Shown in pieces: positions 45,215 through 57,779 of a DNA stretch of 64,000 nt. Positions within the stretch are counted from its first letter, which is position 1; each line of letters starts with the position of its first letter. The notes beneath the pieces were generated by a model. That model was given only the letters and a program-made list of their open reading frames with translations, searched no databases and was not told the origin of the DNA. A program made the position numbers and the translations under genes. Source of the stretch: Arachnopeziza araneosa (Eukaryota; Ascomycota; Leotiomycetes; Helotiales; Arachnopezizaceae); the NCBI GenBank assembly GCA_003988855.1, contig QYAI01000139.1:51960-115959 (forward strand), given 5' to 3'.

Positions 45215-47081
45215 CCCGGGCCTGTCCTCCAGACAGGTCAAGCGACGGTCGAAGGGTGTGGAGCGAGAGTGCGAGGATCAGACAGCCTTGTTCCAGAAGG
45301 TGTTGAAGTGCAGAAAAAGATACACCAAGGATTTTAGCAGGAAGCTGATCGCCATGGCCGCCCGAGGGGAGCGAATGATGGGCAGCTGTCTTATCACAGA
45401 CGCTGCCTGGACTGGGTGCTCGAGGGGCTTCGAAGTGCTGATGGGGACCAGTCAGCATCATGGGGAGGTGCTGATGTTGAGCGCTGTCACTGGGGAGGCT
45501 TGAAGATGGGGAAGTGGCGTCCGCTGTCAGGGAAAGATGCAGCCATTCGGTGGAAAGCTGCGTCGCTAACGCGCACCCTTCGGGGAAAATGTCAGCGCAG
45601 GAGGCTTGCCCATTCGCCCCAATCCTGATAGAGTTGCCTCTGGCTATCCTGGAGAGAAGAATGCAGACAACACCCAACTTCCATGCAGGCATCGGACTTC
45701 CCGTCCCATCCAGTACTGTACCTACCGCTGCTCGCCCAAGTCTCCGATGGCAGTCGTCTCCAGCAAGCCTTCCATCAAACGTGGATGGAGAAGACCATGA
45801 ACAGGTCGACAGCTGTACATGGAGCCCAAGACAACGCAAAGGACCTTGAAGCGTCGGTCCAACAAAAACACATCGCCATTCCGGGTACATGCCCCTACCG
45901 CAAATCCAAGACCCAAGGACGCCTTTGCTTCCCTCTTGAGAACCCACCGCCGCTCCCCGTATGAAAAGATGCCAACTCACGCCGTTGCGCCCCGCCCCCA
46001 ATAATCCCGTCAAGCATTCAAACACGTGAGTTCTGCGCACACTTATCTTACCATTTCACGGCCCAGGCGCATGGCCTCGAAGCCACAAAGATAGCATCGC
46101 TTGCTACTACCCTTCCTGCCGCTGCGTGCTTTTGCTCTGCTCTTCCTCAACTGTTCGCTCATGTATTGCTGTCGTCGGTATCCCGAACTGACTGTCTATC
46201 TGCGGGCCAAAATCGAGTCTCGAACTTCTGCTCATCCGAGATCTTCAGAGAGTGATAGTCCTCAGGAATACTGTACCACTTATCTGTCTCGATAACTCGG
46301 GAGGAAACTAACATTTCTATCACGTCTCGAATCTTGATTGCCCTAACGAAAATGATATCGACACCTTCGGCCGGACGTAGTCGAAGTCTATCAATGGGCC
46401 GAGATAACTTGCCGTGATCCTCATCCACTTACAGTATCTTGCAGCAGTGAATTCGCCACAGCCAGCTCTAATTCTGAGCTGCAAGCCAAGAGCCTTGCTT
46501 CTGCTTCTCCAGGGAGTCCAAGCTCAACCTCAAGCTCCCTTGAGACGGTACCGGTCGCCTCCACGCCGCGTCGCTTTGTTGCAGCCTCTCTAATTTTGTC
46601 GCCGTCCTCTCGAGTCTCAACACTTGACCAGTTCTTCCAGTTTCTTTGAGCAATACCCGGTCTTTATCTCATATCTAGCACCAATAGCACCTCATCAAAA
46701 TCTTCTGTAAAGTGAATCGAATAATTGGCTGGAAATCTTTCTAGTAGCGCAGATAGAGAAACGGAAATATCCCAGATGGAGTTCAAAAGCCGACAAAGTC
46801 GAGCTGATAAGAGAGAATACAGTTCAAGCAAAGAAGAAAGCGGCATTTCATTACTTCTTAAAGGCTGAGCAAGAGACTTAAAACATCCCAGACCCAGACT
46901 GATATTTCTAATTCGCATGCTTCATATGTATCTTATTAGCCAGCAACGGAATTTCTAGTTCGCTGGATGTTGTACAGTGCATTATACATCGAACAAGCGC
47001 CTCTTCTTGAAGAACACCCCACGCTGTCTCATCGCGTGCTCCACCATCTTAAAATTACACGTGCCTGCATCCGCCACCCAC

Positions 47082-50000
47082 TTACTCCACATCTTCATTG
47101 TCCGTGAAATATTCAAACTCCCGCGGACATTCAGCCTCTTCGGCGCCTTCTTCATCTTCATCAATCGCTGTCAACACCCCTGCAGCAGCCGCAGCACCAG
47201 CCCCTGGTGCCACGCCACCTTGAGCGTCAGCCAAACGACGAAGATTAAACGACTCAGTCCGGATATCCTCTAGCGTAGTCGGTGCTGCTGCCTTCTCTGT
47301 TGATGCCTTCTTCAACTTTTCCTCAACCAAGACCTTTTCTTCAGACGGCTGCGTGTCGATAAGGAGGATAACTCCGCCAGTCGGCTAGGTATTTTGTTAG
47401 CAATAATTTTCTCATAAATAAAAAGCCACCCACCTTCTTTACTGGCTTATAGCGGCCGGCCGGGAAACTGATGAACTTGAGCTGGGCAGGAAGAACCCTT
47501 GACATGTTCTCAATTTCGTAGCCGACCTTCTCCTTCTCTAGCTTCTTCTTCGCAATTTCGGCCGGTGATGCATTCTCTTTGTCGCCTTCGGAGCCTTCCT
47601 TTTTCTCATCCGACTTGCTATCTTTATCTTTAGGCTCATCGTCAACCTCCATCTTGTCGCCACTTGGAGCTGCAATTTTTGGGGTTGTAGGTGACTGGTC
47701 GATATCCATACTCTCTCGTCGTTGAGCGCGCTCCTTCTTTTGAGCTCTACGCTTAGCTTGAGCAGTTGTAGAGAGAACAGCAGTGGCGATCAACGTTGGG
47801 GCTTCATCGGTTTTAACTTCCTGCTCAGGAGGATAATCAAACAAGCTTGGTCGGGTTGCGCTATGGAACTTGAAACTAGGGATAGCAAGCTCATGATCGA
47901 GACCAATCATTGAAGTAGGTGTGAAGCTCAGCGACAAGAAATGAGTAAATGGGAACCAGTACCAGTATTGAGTAAAGATGGCCATACCAACAATACCTGC
48001 CATATTGAGGTTGCCAGTTTGGGTCTGGAGTCCAATTGTGCAATTTCGTCCTCCAGCATCGATGATACCTAAGGCAAGAGCACAACCAAATTTGGTCATG
48101 GCATCCTCGTGTCGATCTCCAACAATTTTCTTCAGGGTCTTTCGAATTGAAGCAACTTTGGGGTTCATGACCTCGTTCTGTTGTACCATAATCATCGCTA
48201 ACGAGATGAGAGCTCCTTGTCGGACAAAATCTGTGGGGTCCTTGATCATTGGTTCAAGTAAATCAATCGCTTCGTCGAGACCAGTTCCAGCGCAAGAAAT
48301 ACCAAGAGCCATTGCTGCACCGTAACGGACATGGGGGTTGTACGACTCGGAGAGAAGTTCAACCATACGGGGAACGCTACTTGGCTTTCGGAATAGGATG
48401 AAGCCTAAGCTCATCACAGCGATTCTTCGAACATCATCATTGACATCGCTGACAGCAACATGGAGAAGCTTCCGGACAGCCTTGTTGCTTCCCGTCCCAC
48501 AATAAGCCATGGCTACCGTCATAATACCTCCGTATCGCAGAGTTGGATCTGGATCGTTCAACAGACCTTCAATAAGCTCATCTGCACCTTCTTGGCGGCC
48601 ATACATGATCAAAGCCATTCCTACCGCAAGACCACGAACAATCTTCTCGTGCTGAGTGTCGTGGGCATACTGTATCATGTCTTCTAATGCCTGAAGATTG
48701 CCTGTGCCGAGCATGATGAGACCCATCGCAACACCAACAGCCTCACCATTTAAAGCCGAATCGGTGTAAAGGACATCCTTGAGCTTTTGGTAGATAGGCT
48801 CCGAACCAGTAGCCATGCCTGCAATACCTAGACCAAGAGCACCACCGTGTTGAATGACTTCCTCTTGAGCCTCGCTGAATGCGTTTGTCAAGTACTCTAA
48901 TGCATCCGCACCATGGTTGGCATAGATGAGGCCGTAAGCATAGAGCGCACCACCTTGGCTAAAAATCGAGCCACCAAGTGACGGTGATGCGCGAGGGAGG
49001 TATGGCTCAAGCAATTTTCGACATTGAGAAAGGTTGCCTCGATGAATAACACCTAAGGCTGCTGTTGCAGAAAATTTCGACCAATTCACAGCCTTCCCCA
49101 ACCATTCAAGGTTATCTCGGAAGAATTTATCGTTTGTTGTGCCTTGGTTCATGAAGGCATTACAGAATGTAACAGCCGTGTGGAATATCGAATTCCGTCC
49201 CTCAAGGCTATCCCGGACCTTGTTGAGGACACTTAGATCAGTGTGATTATTGCGGTAGAGAAATTCCAAGTTAAGTTTTATTGTTTCACTACCATCAAGG
49301 ATCTTGCGTATCCGATCAAAGGTACCATATTCTTCATTGCTGAATTCGTGGTTCGAGATTAGTGCATCAGCTTGGTCATTTAACTCGCCCAAAAGCTGAT
49401 CAGATTCCGTGGCTAACTAGAGTTAATATTCTGCGCTTTTGAGGGCAAGGCTACCTACGATTTTCACTGTCTGCAGGCGCTTCCTCGACCTTGGCAGGCA
49501 AAGCTTTAATAACTTTGGCAAGGAATTCTTGGGTACCATTGTCATACAAATCGAATGCGATCTGATACGCAATGGCGGATGATGTTTGGTCATGCTTCTC
49601 CTATGCACTGTGAGCAGTTACAAACATTAAAGCGCATTCCGGTCTGGACATACGACAAGATTTTTCAGCATCCTCGAAGCCTCTTCATCCTGGTCCAAGT
49701 AGACTACACATTTAGCTATCGAAAAGAAATCCGGAGTAGGGATATCGCTAAGCAGATCCAGAATTAGCCTTAGAATCTCGGATCGTAGTCCTCGTTCTTG
49801 AACAACGTCCATGCAAATCCCAAGCACGTATTCCATCAATGCTTCCGTTGGACCTGGTACACCCTCTGGTAGCTTGCTCTTTGCCTTTCTCTCATCATCG
49901 CTAGCACGCTTAATGACTCGTCGTAGCACGTCCAGATTCTGCGCCTCAATTGCAATTCCAACTACTTGCCTGTATCTGCCTTCCCGTAAACAGCTCTCAA

Positions 50001-50700
50001 ATAAACGTTCGATGACTTTCTGGAGAGCTGCTTGTGTACTGCGGTCTGGAGCTGATGCGGCGCCCGCCTTTCCCCCAAATACCGATGGCTCTGGAAAGTT
50101 TTCTGTGGAAGCTCTAGATAAGAGGGATTTAGAAGGTAGGGTAGATTGGGAGAATGGCGTCGTTGGCGATGTCAGGGTAAGAGCAGCATTCGCATCGTTG
50201 GTGCCATTTGCAAACTGGGTTGCAAGATTAGGAAGTGACCCATCCTTGGCTGCATCTTGTGGTGCAGTGTGCTTTGCAGCCGAAACACTGATATATGTGT
50301 CCACGCATTTTGAGATGATAGTTTCCTCGAACTCGCCGGCGTGATCGAGCTTGAACAGGTCACCCGCGCCAAGGGCAAACGTCATACTCTCATTGTAAGC
50401 TTGTAAGTGATAGTAGACCTTCGCCAATACCAAGGATGCCAGTTGTCGTTCAGGGAAGGATTCGTCTTCGTACAAGGCTTCGCTGAAGGGTTAAAGTTAG
50501 CATATGATTTAGAGACAGAAGAGACGGGAAAGAGTTGCCTGTGAAGGAATAATTTCTTACATTTGTCCTATTGATCCCGCTACCTCAGTCCATAGAGTGT
50601 CGATGTCGTCGTTCAAGGTCTGGAGAGCAAAGACCTTGAGCTCGGGTTCTTCGTCGGAGAGGAAGCCCAACACGCCCGAGGCTGATGTCAAGCCTGGCAT
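47082..50700 (-). CDS. RPN2: 26S proteasome regulatory subunit Rpn2 (PSMD1)
   Basis: Exons are 50561-50700, 49654-50482, 49459-49600, 47434-49412 and 47082-47384, all GT-AG; 1130 aa. The N-terminus M-P-G-L-T-S-A-S-G-V-L-G-F-L-S-D-E-E-P-E-L-K fixes the start. Exon 4 carries the proteasome/cyclosome repeats (for example G-L-I-Y-A-N-H-G, A-L-G-L-G-I-A-G-M, Y-G-A-A-M-A-L-G-I-S). Then come a Lys/Glu-rich insert and the C-terminal domain ending T-D-N-E-D-V-E. Rpn2 is a scaffold of the 19S base that binds Rpn13 and Rpn1. The protein is longer than yeast Rpn2 (945 aa) owing to the Ala/Ser/Pro-rich N-terminal insert at about 110-170 and the charged insert near 910-970, both usual in filamentous fungi. 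It is divergent from the mRNA triphosphatase gene. Confidence 0.96.
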
Positions 50701-51469
50701 GATTACGTCGGAGAAGTAGAATGAGAAGGAGCAGTTGTAGTGTGTGACGGCTGATACTGAGTAGAGGAGTTCGGGAGAATGAGTCGGAGAGTGGGTAGGT
50801 GTTGATGAAATGACCGTTGTGATGTGTTGATTTTGGTCTCGCCAGGCAAAGCTGCCACACGTAACCAAACCCAAAAGCTTGGGCGCGACTGCGACTCCGC
50901 ACTAAGCCTTTTTCGTAAGAGGAAAAGTGACTTCGACAAATTTCGAGCTGCTGAAAGAGCCAAATGCAAATAAATAAACATGAAAACTTGATGAATTTGA
51001 AATGATATGGATCAGTGTTTCAAGCCCGTGAGACATCTTTCTGCCATTCTGTTGAAGCCTGCTTTCCCTCACGTGCGTCAACTCTCTAAGCTACCTAATC
51101 TTTTCAGGAGGTGATGCATGCTCGAGAAAATGCATGGGAGAGGCGTTCTTCTCTGTACCAACTTGACCTCATCTCTCCAGTCCAGTAGGTGACGAAGTGA
51201 GCCGCTTCATCGCCTCCACCGATCCTAACGCCATCTGCGAAGTGTCCTTCGTCGACGCCGCCGCTCGTCTCTGCTGGTTGCCCGCCAGTCCTTCTTTGTC
51301 CTCCTCCGTTTGCGCCTGTTCCAGTATACCGTCGTCCAGGACTCGTCACGTCCTGAGAACCTACCCATTGTCATAATCAAATGACTTCTCTGTCGGAGTA
51401 TACATCGATATATCTGTAGCCGGGGGATAATGCGCGCTTGGCCTGGTGCTGGGAGACCAAATCGCAAAC
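50701..51469. promoter_or_regulatory. Divergent promoter region of RPN2 and the mRNA triphosphatase
   Basis: 769 bp between the two start codons. I looked for the proteasome-associated element GGTGGCAAA and did not see it. A CACGTG-like core (TCACGTGCG) is at about 51069. Nothing else is clear. Confidence 0.45.
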
Positions 51470-53891
51470 ATGGACCTCCGTTCAATCATCAATAGCGAAG
51501 CTGGGGAGAGTTCAAAACATGCTGCTCCTGTCACTCCAATCCAGGCGCACCCTCCCCAGGGCTTTCGAGAGTACAATCATCATTCGCAATCCTCGCCAGG
51601 CCCAGGCAAACATCTCTCGCAGGACTACGGCGGACAGCAGCCCAGCGCACCTCCATATCCTTCACCGAATAATTATCCAGTGAGCTATCAAGGGCGTCCA
51701 CCTCCGCCGCCGCCCATTCAAGCTCCACCGCAGAATGATTTGCGTTCTCCTGCTCGAACTTATTCGGGCCAATCTCCATACCAACATACTCCAGTCTCTG
51801 CAAGCCAGTATCCCTTCCCACCGTCTCACCAGACACCTCAAAGCCCCGCCCAGTCCAATCAATATCCAGCGTCTCTGCAACACCGGGATAGCTACTCCCA
51901 TTCAAACCCCCCTCCTCATCTTCAAAACCAGAATTCGTTCCACCAGGGCTCACCACCTCCCCAAACACCTCCCGTTGGCCTTCCTGGAGCTCCCCATCCT
52001 TATCTTCAGCATCAAAGGTCACAGTCGTCCCTCTCGACGCCAACCCCAACATCTGCTAAAAGCCAGCAACAATACTTCCCTCAATATCCACAAGATAGCC
52101 CCGTTTCAGGCGGTCACTTTCCTCCCTCTCAAATACCGCAGCACCAGCGCCAGCAGTCTCAGCAGTCTCAGCAATCCCAACCGGGAACACCACTAGGACC
52201 ACCTTTGACGCAAAGGTCTTCTACTGGAGCTTTTCCTCAACCTTCTAGTCCCTATCAACAAAGGGGTCTTTCCTCCGGCTCCTTCTCCAACTTTCAGCAG
52301 ACCTCCCCGGCACCTCCACCACCCGCGTCTATTCCAAGGTTACCAAGCACTCCTAGTGGTTATGATTCTCAAAGGACTTCTTTAAGCGAGCAGCACCGAA
52401 GATCTCAGAGCGAGAGAGAACGCAGCTTAAGTGTTAGTCCAAAAACACGACTTCCTAGCCAGCCGAGAGGAGAAGTCGTAACTCCAAAATCTGAGAACGG
52501 ATATATGAATGCTCCTAAAAGAAAGATGGAAGAGAGGGAGATGCCAATGGATGAGCCTCAACGCGTAGTCTATCCTGATGTGAAGTCTCATGTCAATGGC
52601 GATAACCGAATCCCCTCAAGCTCCCCTCAACAGCCCCCTCGAAAAAGAGTCCGGTATACAGAGCCTCCAGTATGGGCTCGGAGCGTAAGGACCAAGGGGG
52701 CATATATTACTACGGCTCGAGGTCCTGTAAAGACGAATGGAAAGCAGGCAGCAGCTGATTTCCAGTCTCAAGCAGGTCCACCGATTGGCGTGAAAGTCGA
52801 GACTAATGGAAATGTTCATTCCGTACCAGCAGCAACATACCCCACAACTTCAATAGAAGAGCCCGCATCAGGGATCTTGGGTCCTTGGGAAAAAAGTATT
52901 ACTGGCAAGAAACCCTTTGAAGAAATAACGAAAATCGTGGCAGATTACATCTTCATGAACGTGATTCGGCGAGGGGATCTTGGAGAACTGTCTAGTCGAG
53001 GTGTTCAAGTGGAAATTGAAGCCAAACTTGGACAACTAATCGACAAAGATACCAATCAGAGGTACCACCTACCAGTCAGGTCTGAATGTGTTCTTGGGGA
53101 TTTGGCGAGAGTTGGATTTCGGAGTTCTATGACAGAGGTTAGTCAGACTGAACAACTGTGTAAGAACCATCACTAATCACTAGTTTAGGCTCAGCATCAG
53201 TTTTTGAATGAGTTTCTCAATGCTAGAGTTGCTGAAACACATCCACAGAATCCTGGTGGGAAAGGGAGGGTCACGATAGATTATCTTCACCGAAGAGAAA
53301 CGGATAAATTCTATGAATTATCTCCTCAGATGCAAGCACAACTACCAGCTGCAGTTAGGGATCAGTTGAATCCTCGGCACGCTGTCAAAGTCCGTGTAAC
53401 CCACGATCAAAAAACTGGGCACGTACTTGCAAAAATCATAAAAGCGAGACTTGTCGACCTCGATATTTTTAGCCCTCGATATCCGCTCGATTGTCGAATT
53501 AGTATCAATCTCGAAATGAGGTTTGATGGCGATATTGAGGATCTGATTGCATCAGGAAGCGGCCAGCGCTCCGATCCGTCTCCAGACCGTAACAAGGATC
53601 GTTTAAGTTACACACAGTCCCATTACCAGATAGATCTTACTCAGGTTACTCAGACAATTGTTGGCATCAATGTAAGTTGCTTCTAGCCACTCTTATATCA
53701 TAATGCTCATCAAATTTAAGGGTCAAAGTCGTAGTGAGAAAGAACATGAACTTGAGATCGAAATTTCTACAGCGGCCATCATGGACCAAGGCCGAAGAGC
53801 TTCAACTGGGCAGCCAAATGAGTATGCTGCGCTTATTGAGGGGTTTTTAGACAACGTCCGAGTCCTTCAGAGGAACGTACCTGCACAATGA
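51470..53891 (+). CDS. mRNA-capping enzyme subunit beta (polynucleotide 5'-triphosphatase, Cet1 family)
   Basis: Exons are 51470-53137, 53189-53671 and 53721-53891; 773 aa. The start is the M-D-L-R-S-I-I-N ATG, which is conserved in fungal homologues; an upstream ATG at 51446 is less likely. Residues 1 to about 470 are a Pro/Gln/Ser-rich disordered region. The triphosphate tunnel metalloenzyme domain follows, with the two metal-binding Glu motifs: V-E-I-E-A-K-L-G at 514-521 and H-E-L-E-I-E-I at 726-732. Cet1 removes the gamma-phosphate of nascent mRNA 5' ends before the guanylyltransferase Ceg1 acts. Both Glu motifs are intact, so activity is expected. Fungal triphosphatases of this type are unrelated to the metazoan enzyme. 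Confidence 0.94.
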
Positions 53892-54692
53892 AGAGGATAC
53901 GATGATACAACTTTGGGTGTTTTGAAAATTTAGCGTTTCATGAGGGTTTACCTGGATACCCTTGGCGTTCTGGGCATTAAAATGGGGAGAAATACTGCCA
54001 CAGTAAACGCAGCACCTTACTTGTAATAATTCTGGCTTCAAAATATGACATAGTTTCGAAAGGGCCTACAACAATACAATCTATAGCGTTAAATGCCTTT
54101 GTGCCCGTGTATTTGGGTTTATATGCTTATTTTGCGATTACTTGTCCAACTCGAGATCGAAACGCAATGTCACTTTGCGCAGCTGGGGAGTAATATTCTG
54201 GAGGTCAAACCAGGGCTGATGCAAGATATCTGGAAAACTATCTACAGCAGAATTTATCATTGGAAGCAATCAACATTAGCTCGTAAGTGGATTGATCTCG
54301 ACTTGTAAAGAATATTAGATGATGGTGATACCCAGTGTAGGAACGGTAGTTTTGCCACTCCGATCACGCTCGTCGCATGATTACAACGGAAGAGGAAGAT
54401 TACCTAAGTAAAGGAGGAAAACGAGGCGGGAGTGGTTTGTTCTTAAGCCTACAAGCCGTTTTGGGTGGTTATCTTGAACTTTTTAGTTCATATCTTATTC
54501 CTGAGAGAGTTATTTATTTAAAAATGCTTTGACGACTTGTGTTTAGTTTGAATTGTTCGGTACTTAAGCGAGACTTGTTCATTCGGAGTCATTTCTTCCA
54601 AGTTGATCTTGAGATGCACTAGAGCCATTGGGACTATTTCATAAATAGAGCCCTTTCGCATATACCATCACGGCTCTTCATGTTATTTTTTA
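53892..54692. other. Convergent intergenic region
   Basis: About 800 bp between the triphosphatase and Zw10 stops. No gene or RNA was recognised. Confidence 0.6.
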
Positions 54693-57600
54693 TCAAAACT
54701 CCTCCAATTTGGGTGTTGGGTTATCCCTTATTTCCTTGATAGCCTGCCGTACCGCGGTGTTGCTCACGAAACTTAGGTTAATCAAATCGATGACTTCCTC
54801 AAAAGTGAAATAAAGGCTGAGATCACTCTCGAACCAAAGATATCTGACATCTTTCAAATTACTTTGAAGAACCTCACTGAGGAACTTCATTTTCATCCAC
54901 TTATCCGCAAATTGCCAAGTTAGGGGTATCTGTTGTCCTTCCGTAACGCCGTTATTTTGCTTGTTGTTTTGTTTGCGAATAAAGAGATCATCGAGTACTT
55001 CGACTTTAGAGATGATTGTAGCGGTGCGCTCAGCTTCATCTACGCCAATATCCGACATCTCAAACACATCGTTTATAAGTTTTAGAGCGAGAGCATTTAC
55101 CATTGAGCCAGTAGCAGAGGCCCAGGCAGAATATGGTAGGATCTTCTCCCACGAAGATGCCTGTTGTTGAACGTGTTGGATGACGGATTGTATGATGTTC
55201 TCTAGCTCACCCTTCACAAGTCCCTCCTGCTGAAAAAAATTCTGAGCTCCTATCAGATGTTAGAAAGTAGGTAACAGAGCAGTACAAAGCTGAGCTCCTC
55301 TCTTGGAAAATGTTGAGATTTTGAATTAACATACCACCCAAAAGATCACTAATAACGGTTCTTTGTGCGTTCAACTCGCTTGTATACGCCCGTTTCCCAA
55401 AACTTTCGAGGACTTTAATGTCAGAATCAAGCTTTACCATTCCGTAAGCACGAGCGGACAAATCCGTTCTTTTTTGCCATTCCGAAGCGAATTCAGAGAG
55501 TTTTTCGGAAAGCCATATCGCGTCATTGTAGAGATACATATTTCCACAAGGATTGGATGCATAATAATAAGGTGAGGTAGCACGATACATAGCTAATATG
55601 AGTGTTGGAAGACCGAACAATCCTGCTGCAGCAGGGGCAACAGGTAGATGAGCAGTGCTAATTCTCTTATTAGCCAAATACAGAAGAGTGTACAGTGTAA
55701 CCAACGCCGGTTGAGTTAATCTAGCACCGTCATCAAATATACCTTTCACGGTATTCAATACTGGCCCCGGCATCGAGGATGTCCAGTATTTCTCAGATAA
55801 AGTCATTTCTCGGGTCTCGGCTATAATTTTGTTCTTATGAGAGGTTGATGTCCGAGATAAGTCTTGACTCGAGGTTTCATCAGGCTGATCTGTTTGTTCG
55901 GATTCAGTCGGGTCATCATCGTTCCATCCCCAAGCATCAGCTGCATCATCTTCTTGCTCATCATCCGTGGTAGATGGGGTAACAACGGCGGACATTTGTC
56001 GTTCCTCCTCAATAGAAGCTCGCGCCCTGACTTGCTCTGGTTCGTGTTTTTCTTCTCCGTCGCTTTCCCAAGCTGCATCCCAGTCCTGCGTCATCGGCGG
56101 TCCACTTGCAGCAATGTGATGACCGTCGTCTCTTGCAACCATGCGTGTCTCCACACGTTCCGCAACGACTGGAATCCCGACACCTAGTGAAAGCTGATTC
56201 CTCGTCCAATCCATTGAGCTCTCTCTGCGCTTATTAAGCCAGATTTTGGGAGCATTAGCAACCCAATCGTGTAAACCATCAGCACCTAAAAATGTTAGCA
56301 TGATACATTGAAAGAAGTAAAAGGTTACTTGCCAGGCCAATCCAAAGAATCGAGCTCTGTAGCAAACTTGTGGACTTGGGCAAGCGCCTTCTGATAATCC
56401 ACCATGTCATCGAATGAAGACGGAACTGCTGTATCTAGCCAGCTTTCGAGAATCCTAATGGAGAGGGGAGGCATCATGGCTGCAGAGAAGGGTTTGATAA
56501 TATCAGAAGGTAGATACCTCACTAGGAATCGAATGATATTCTCGAGGTCATCAAATAAAGCCCTGATGCTCTGATCCTCGATTGCGTCACCAAGACTAAG
56601 TGAAGTCTGCTGTATTATCAGCTCATATTCTTTTCTGTCCGTTAATCGATCTTACTTCCGTGGTTTGAATAGACGGTAGGGGCCCAAAACCGATTTCCGT
56701 ACGCGGCTTCACAATGAGATTATCTAAATCATCCCACAATTTTCTTGCCGTTTTATCAATCTCCTTGTAAGATCTCAATCCAACGATGACATGCCCCAGA
56801 GTGGTACTTTCGCCTATAGGCTATCAGTTATTAAACTTAACAGAGTGGCTAAAGTGGACAATTTTTACCTGGAATGCTTTCATGAACGGTGATCGTCTTG
56901 CCGTCTATATCAACGTGGACTAAGGCCGCCCAAAGTTTATTGAATCGATGGTGGATGAGCTCCCTGATGTCGAAGCATTTTGTATCCAAGAGTCGCATAG
57001 CTCTTGCAGATTTCTCCAATGGAATTTGGGAACATCTTTTCCAGGCATCTGACAGGTAAGTAAGGGCACATCAAATAGATACGCGGTTCTACCTTCTAAG
57101 GCTAACAGAGCTTCGTAAATCTTTCTTTGTGCGACGAGCTCCTCAGCCACAGATAATCGAGCCTGAACGTCCTGTATGCTTTGTAGTGCTCCCAACAGAC
57201 GGGCATTGTACGAAACTTCTTTGGTCAAAAAGTCGGCATAGGTCTCTTTCTCCTGGAGCCCTTCCAAACGCTCTTCATCTGCCTCTGCCTGCCTGACAAT
57301 TTCATTTGCAAGATTCCGAGATTTCTTGATATCGTCTTGGATTGATTTTGCATTTGCGATCCATTCATCAACATCGGCGCCGCTATTATGACTTATTTGT
57401 CGGATCTCGACCTACGGCCAACAATGGTCAGTTACTTGCAAGTCTTCGACAGAGAGCGGATTGTGAAGAGACCTCGAGATGTGATCTAGCAGCAGAAAGG
57501 GCATCTAATGCGCTAGGCAGCATGGAACTTCCGGCATATGCAGCGGAGACTGATTCTTCTTCTGGGAAGCTTCCACTAGTAGAAAAGTCAATTAAAACCT

Positions 57601-57779
57601 GTCCCAGTTGACCTTGAACACTGGGAGAGGTCATGTTGTCCACAACGGTGTGGTCAGTCTCATCTAAATTATGAAGAAGTAAGGAGATGTGATCTTCGAC
57701 TTAATGCCATACTACATCGACCTTTAACAATGTTAGGTAGACGTTCCTGTAGCTCCTTCCAAGTAATTGTATCAACCAT
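54693..57779 (-). CDS. Zw10/Dsl1 family vesicle-tethering protein, eight exons
   Basis: Exons are 57722-57779, 57473-57663, 57093-57411, 56869-57048, 56656-56813, 56333-56609, 55335-56285 and 54693-55249; 896 aa with consistent phases. The N-terminal half is helical (L-L-A-L-E-D-A-W near 186, then L-W-A-A-L-V-H-V-D-I-D-G-K). An acidic A-W-G-W-N-D-D-D segment lies in the middle. The C-terminal helical region has W-E-K-I-L-P-Y-S-A-W-A-S-A-T-G-S-M-V-N, the Zw10 signature. Zw10/Dsl1 forms the Dsl1/NRZ complex that tethers Golgi-derived COPI vesicles at the ER; in animals Zw10 also acts at kinetochores. The sixth intron (56286-56332) uses a GC donor (GCAAGT) with a CTAAC branch. The second intron has a weak GTCTCT donor, so the boundary near residue 83 is less sure. 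Confidence 0.85.

Larger units (their letters stand above)
44983..47081. other. Intergenic region between NCS1 permease and RPN2
   Basis: 2.1 kb. It holds a tandem GATA site at 45099-45109, a TGC/CTG microsatellite at 45163-45214 and a CACGTG at 46023-46028. A minus-strand frame of 322 codons (45072-46040) is low-complexity and overlaps open frames on the other strand, so I do not call it. A weak possible gene at 46250-46918 (minus) is described in the findings. Confidence 0.5.

Noticed and set aside
45072..46040. 322-codon minus-strand open frame upstream of the NCS1 gene
   Set aside because: Poly-Ala run from the CTG microsatellite, no domain, and overlapping plus-strand frames. It runs through the likely NCS1 promoter.
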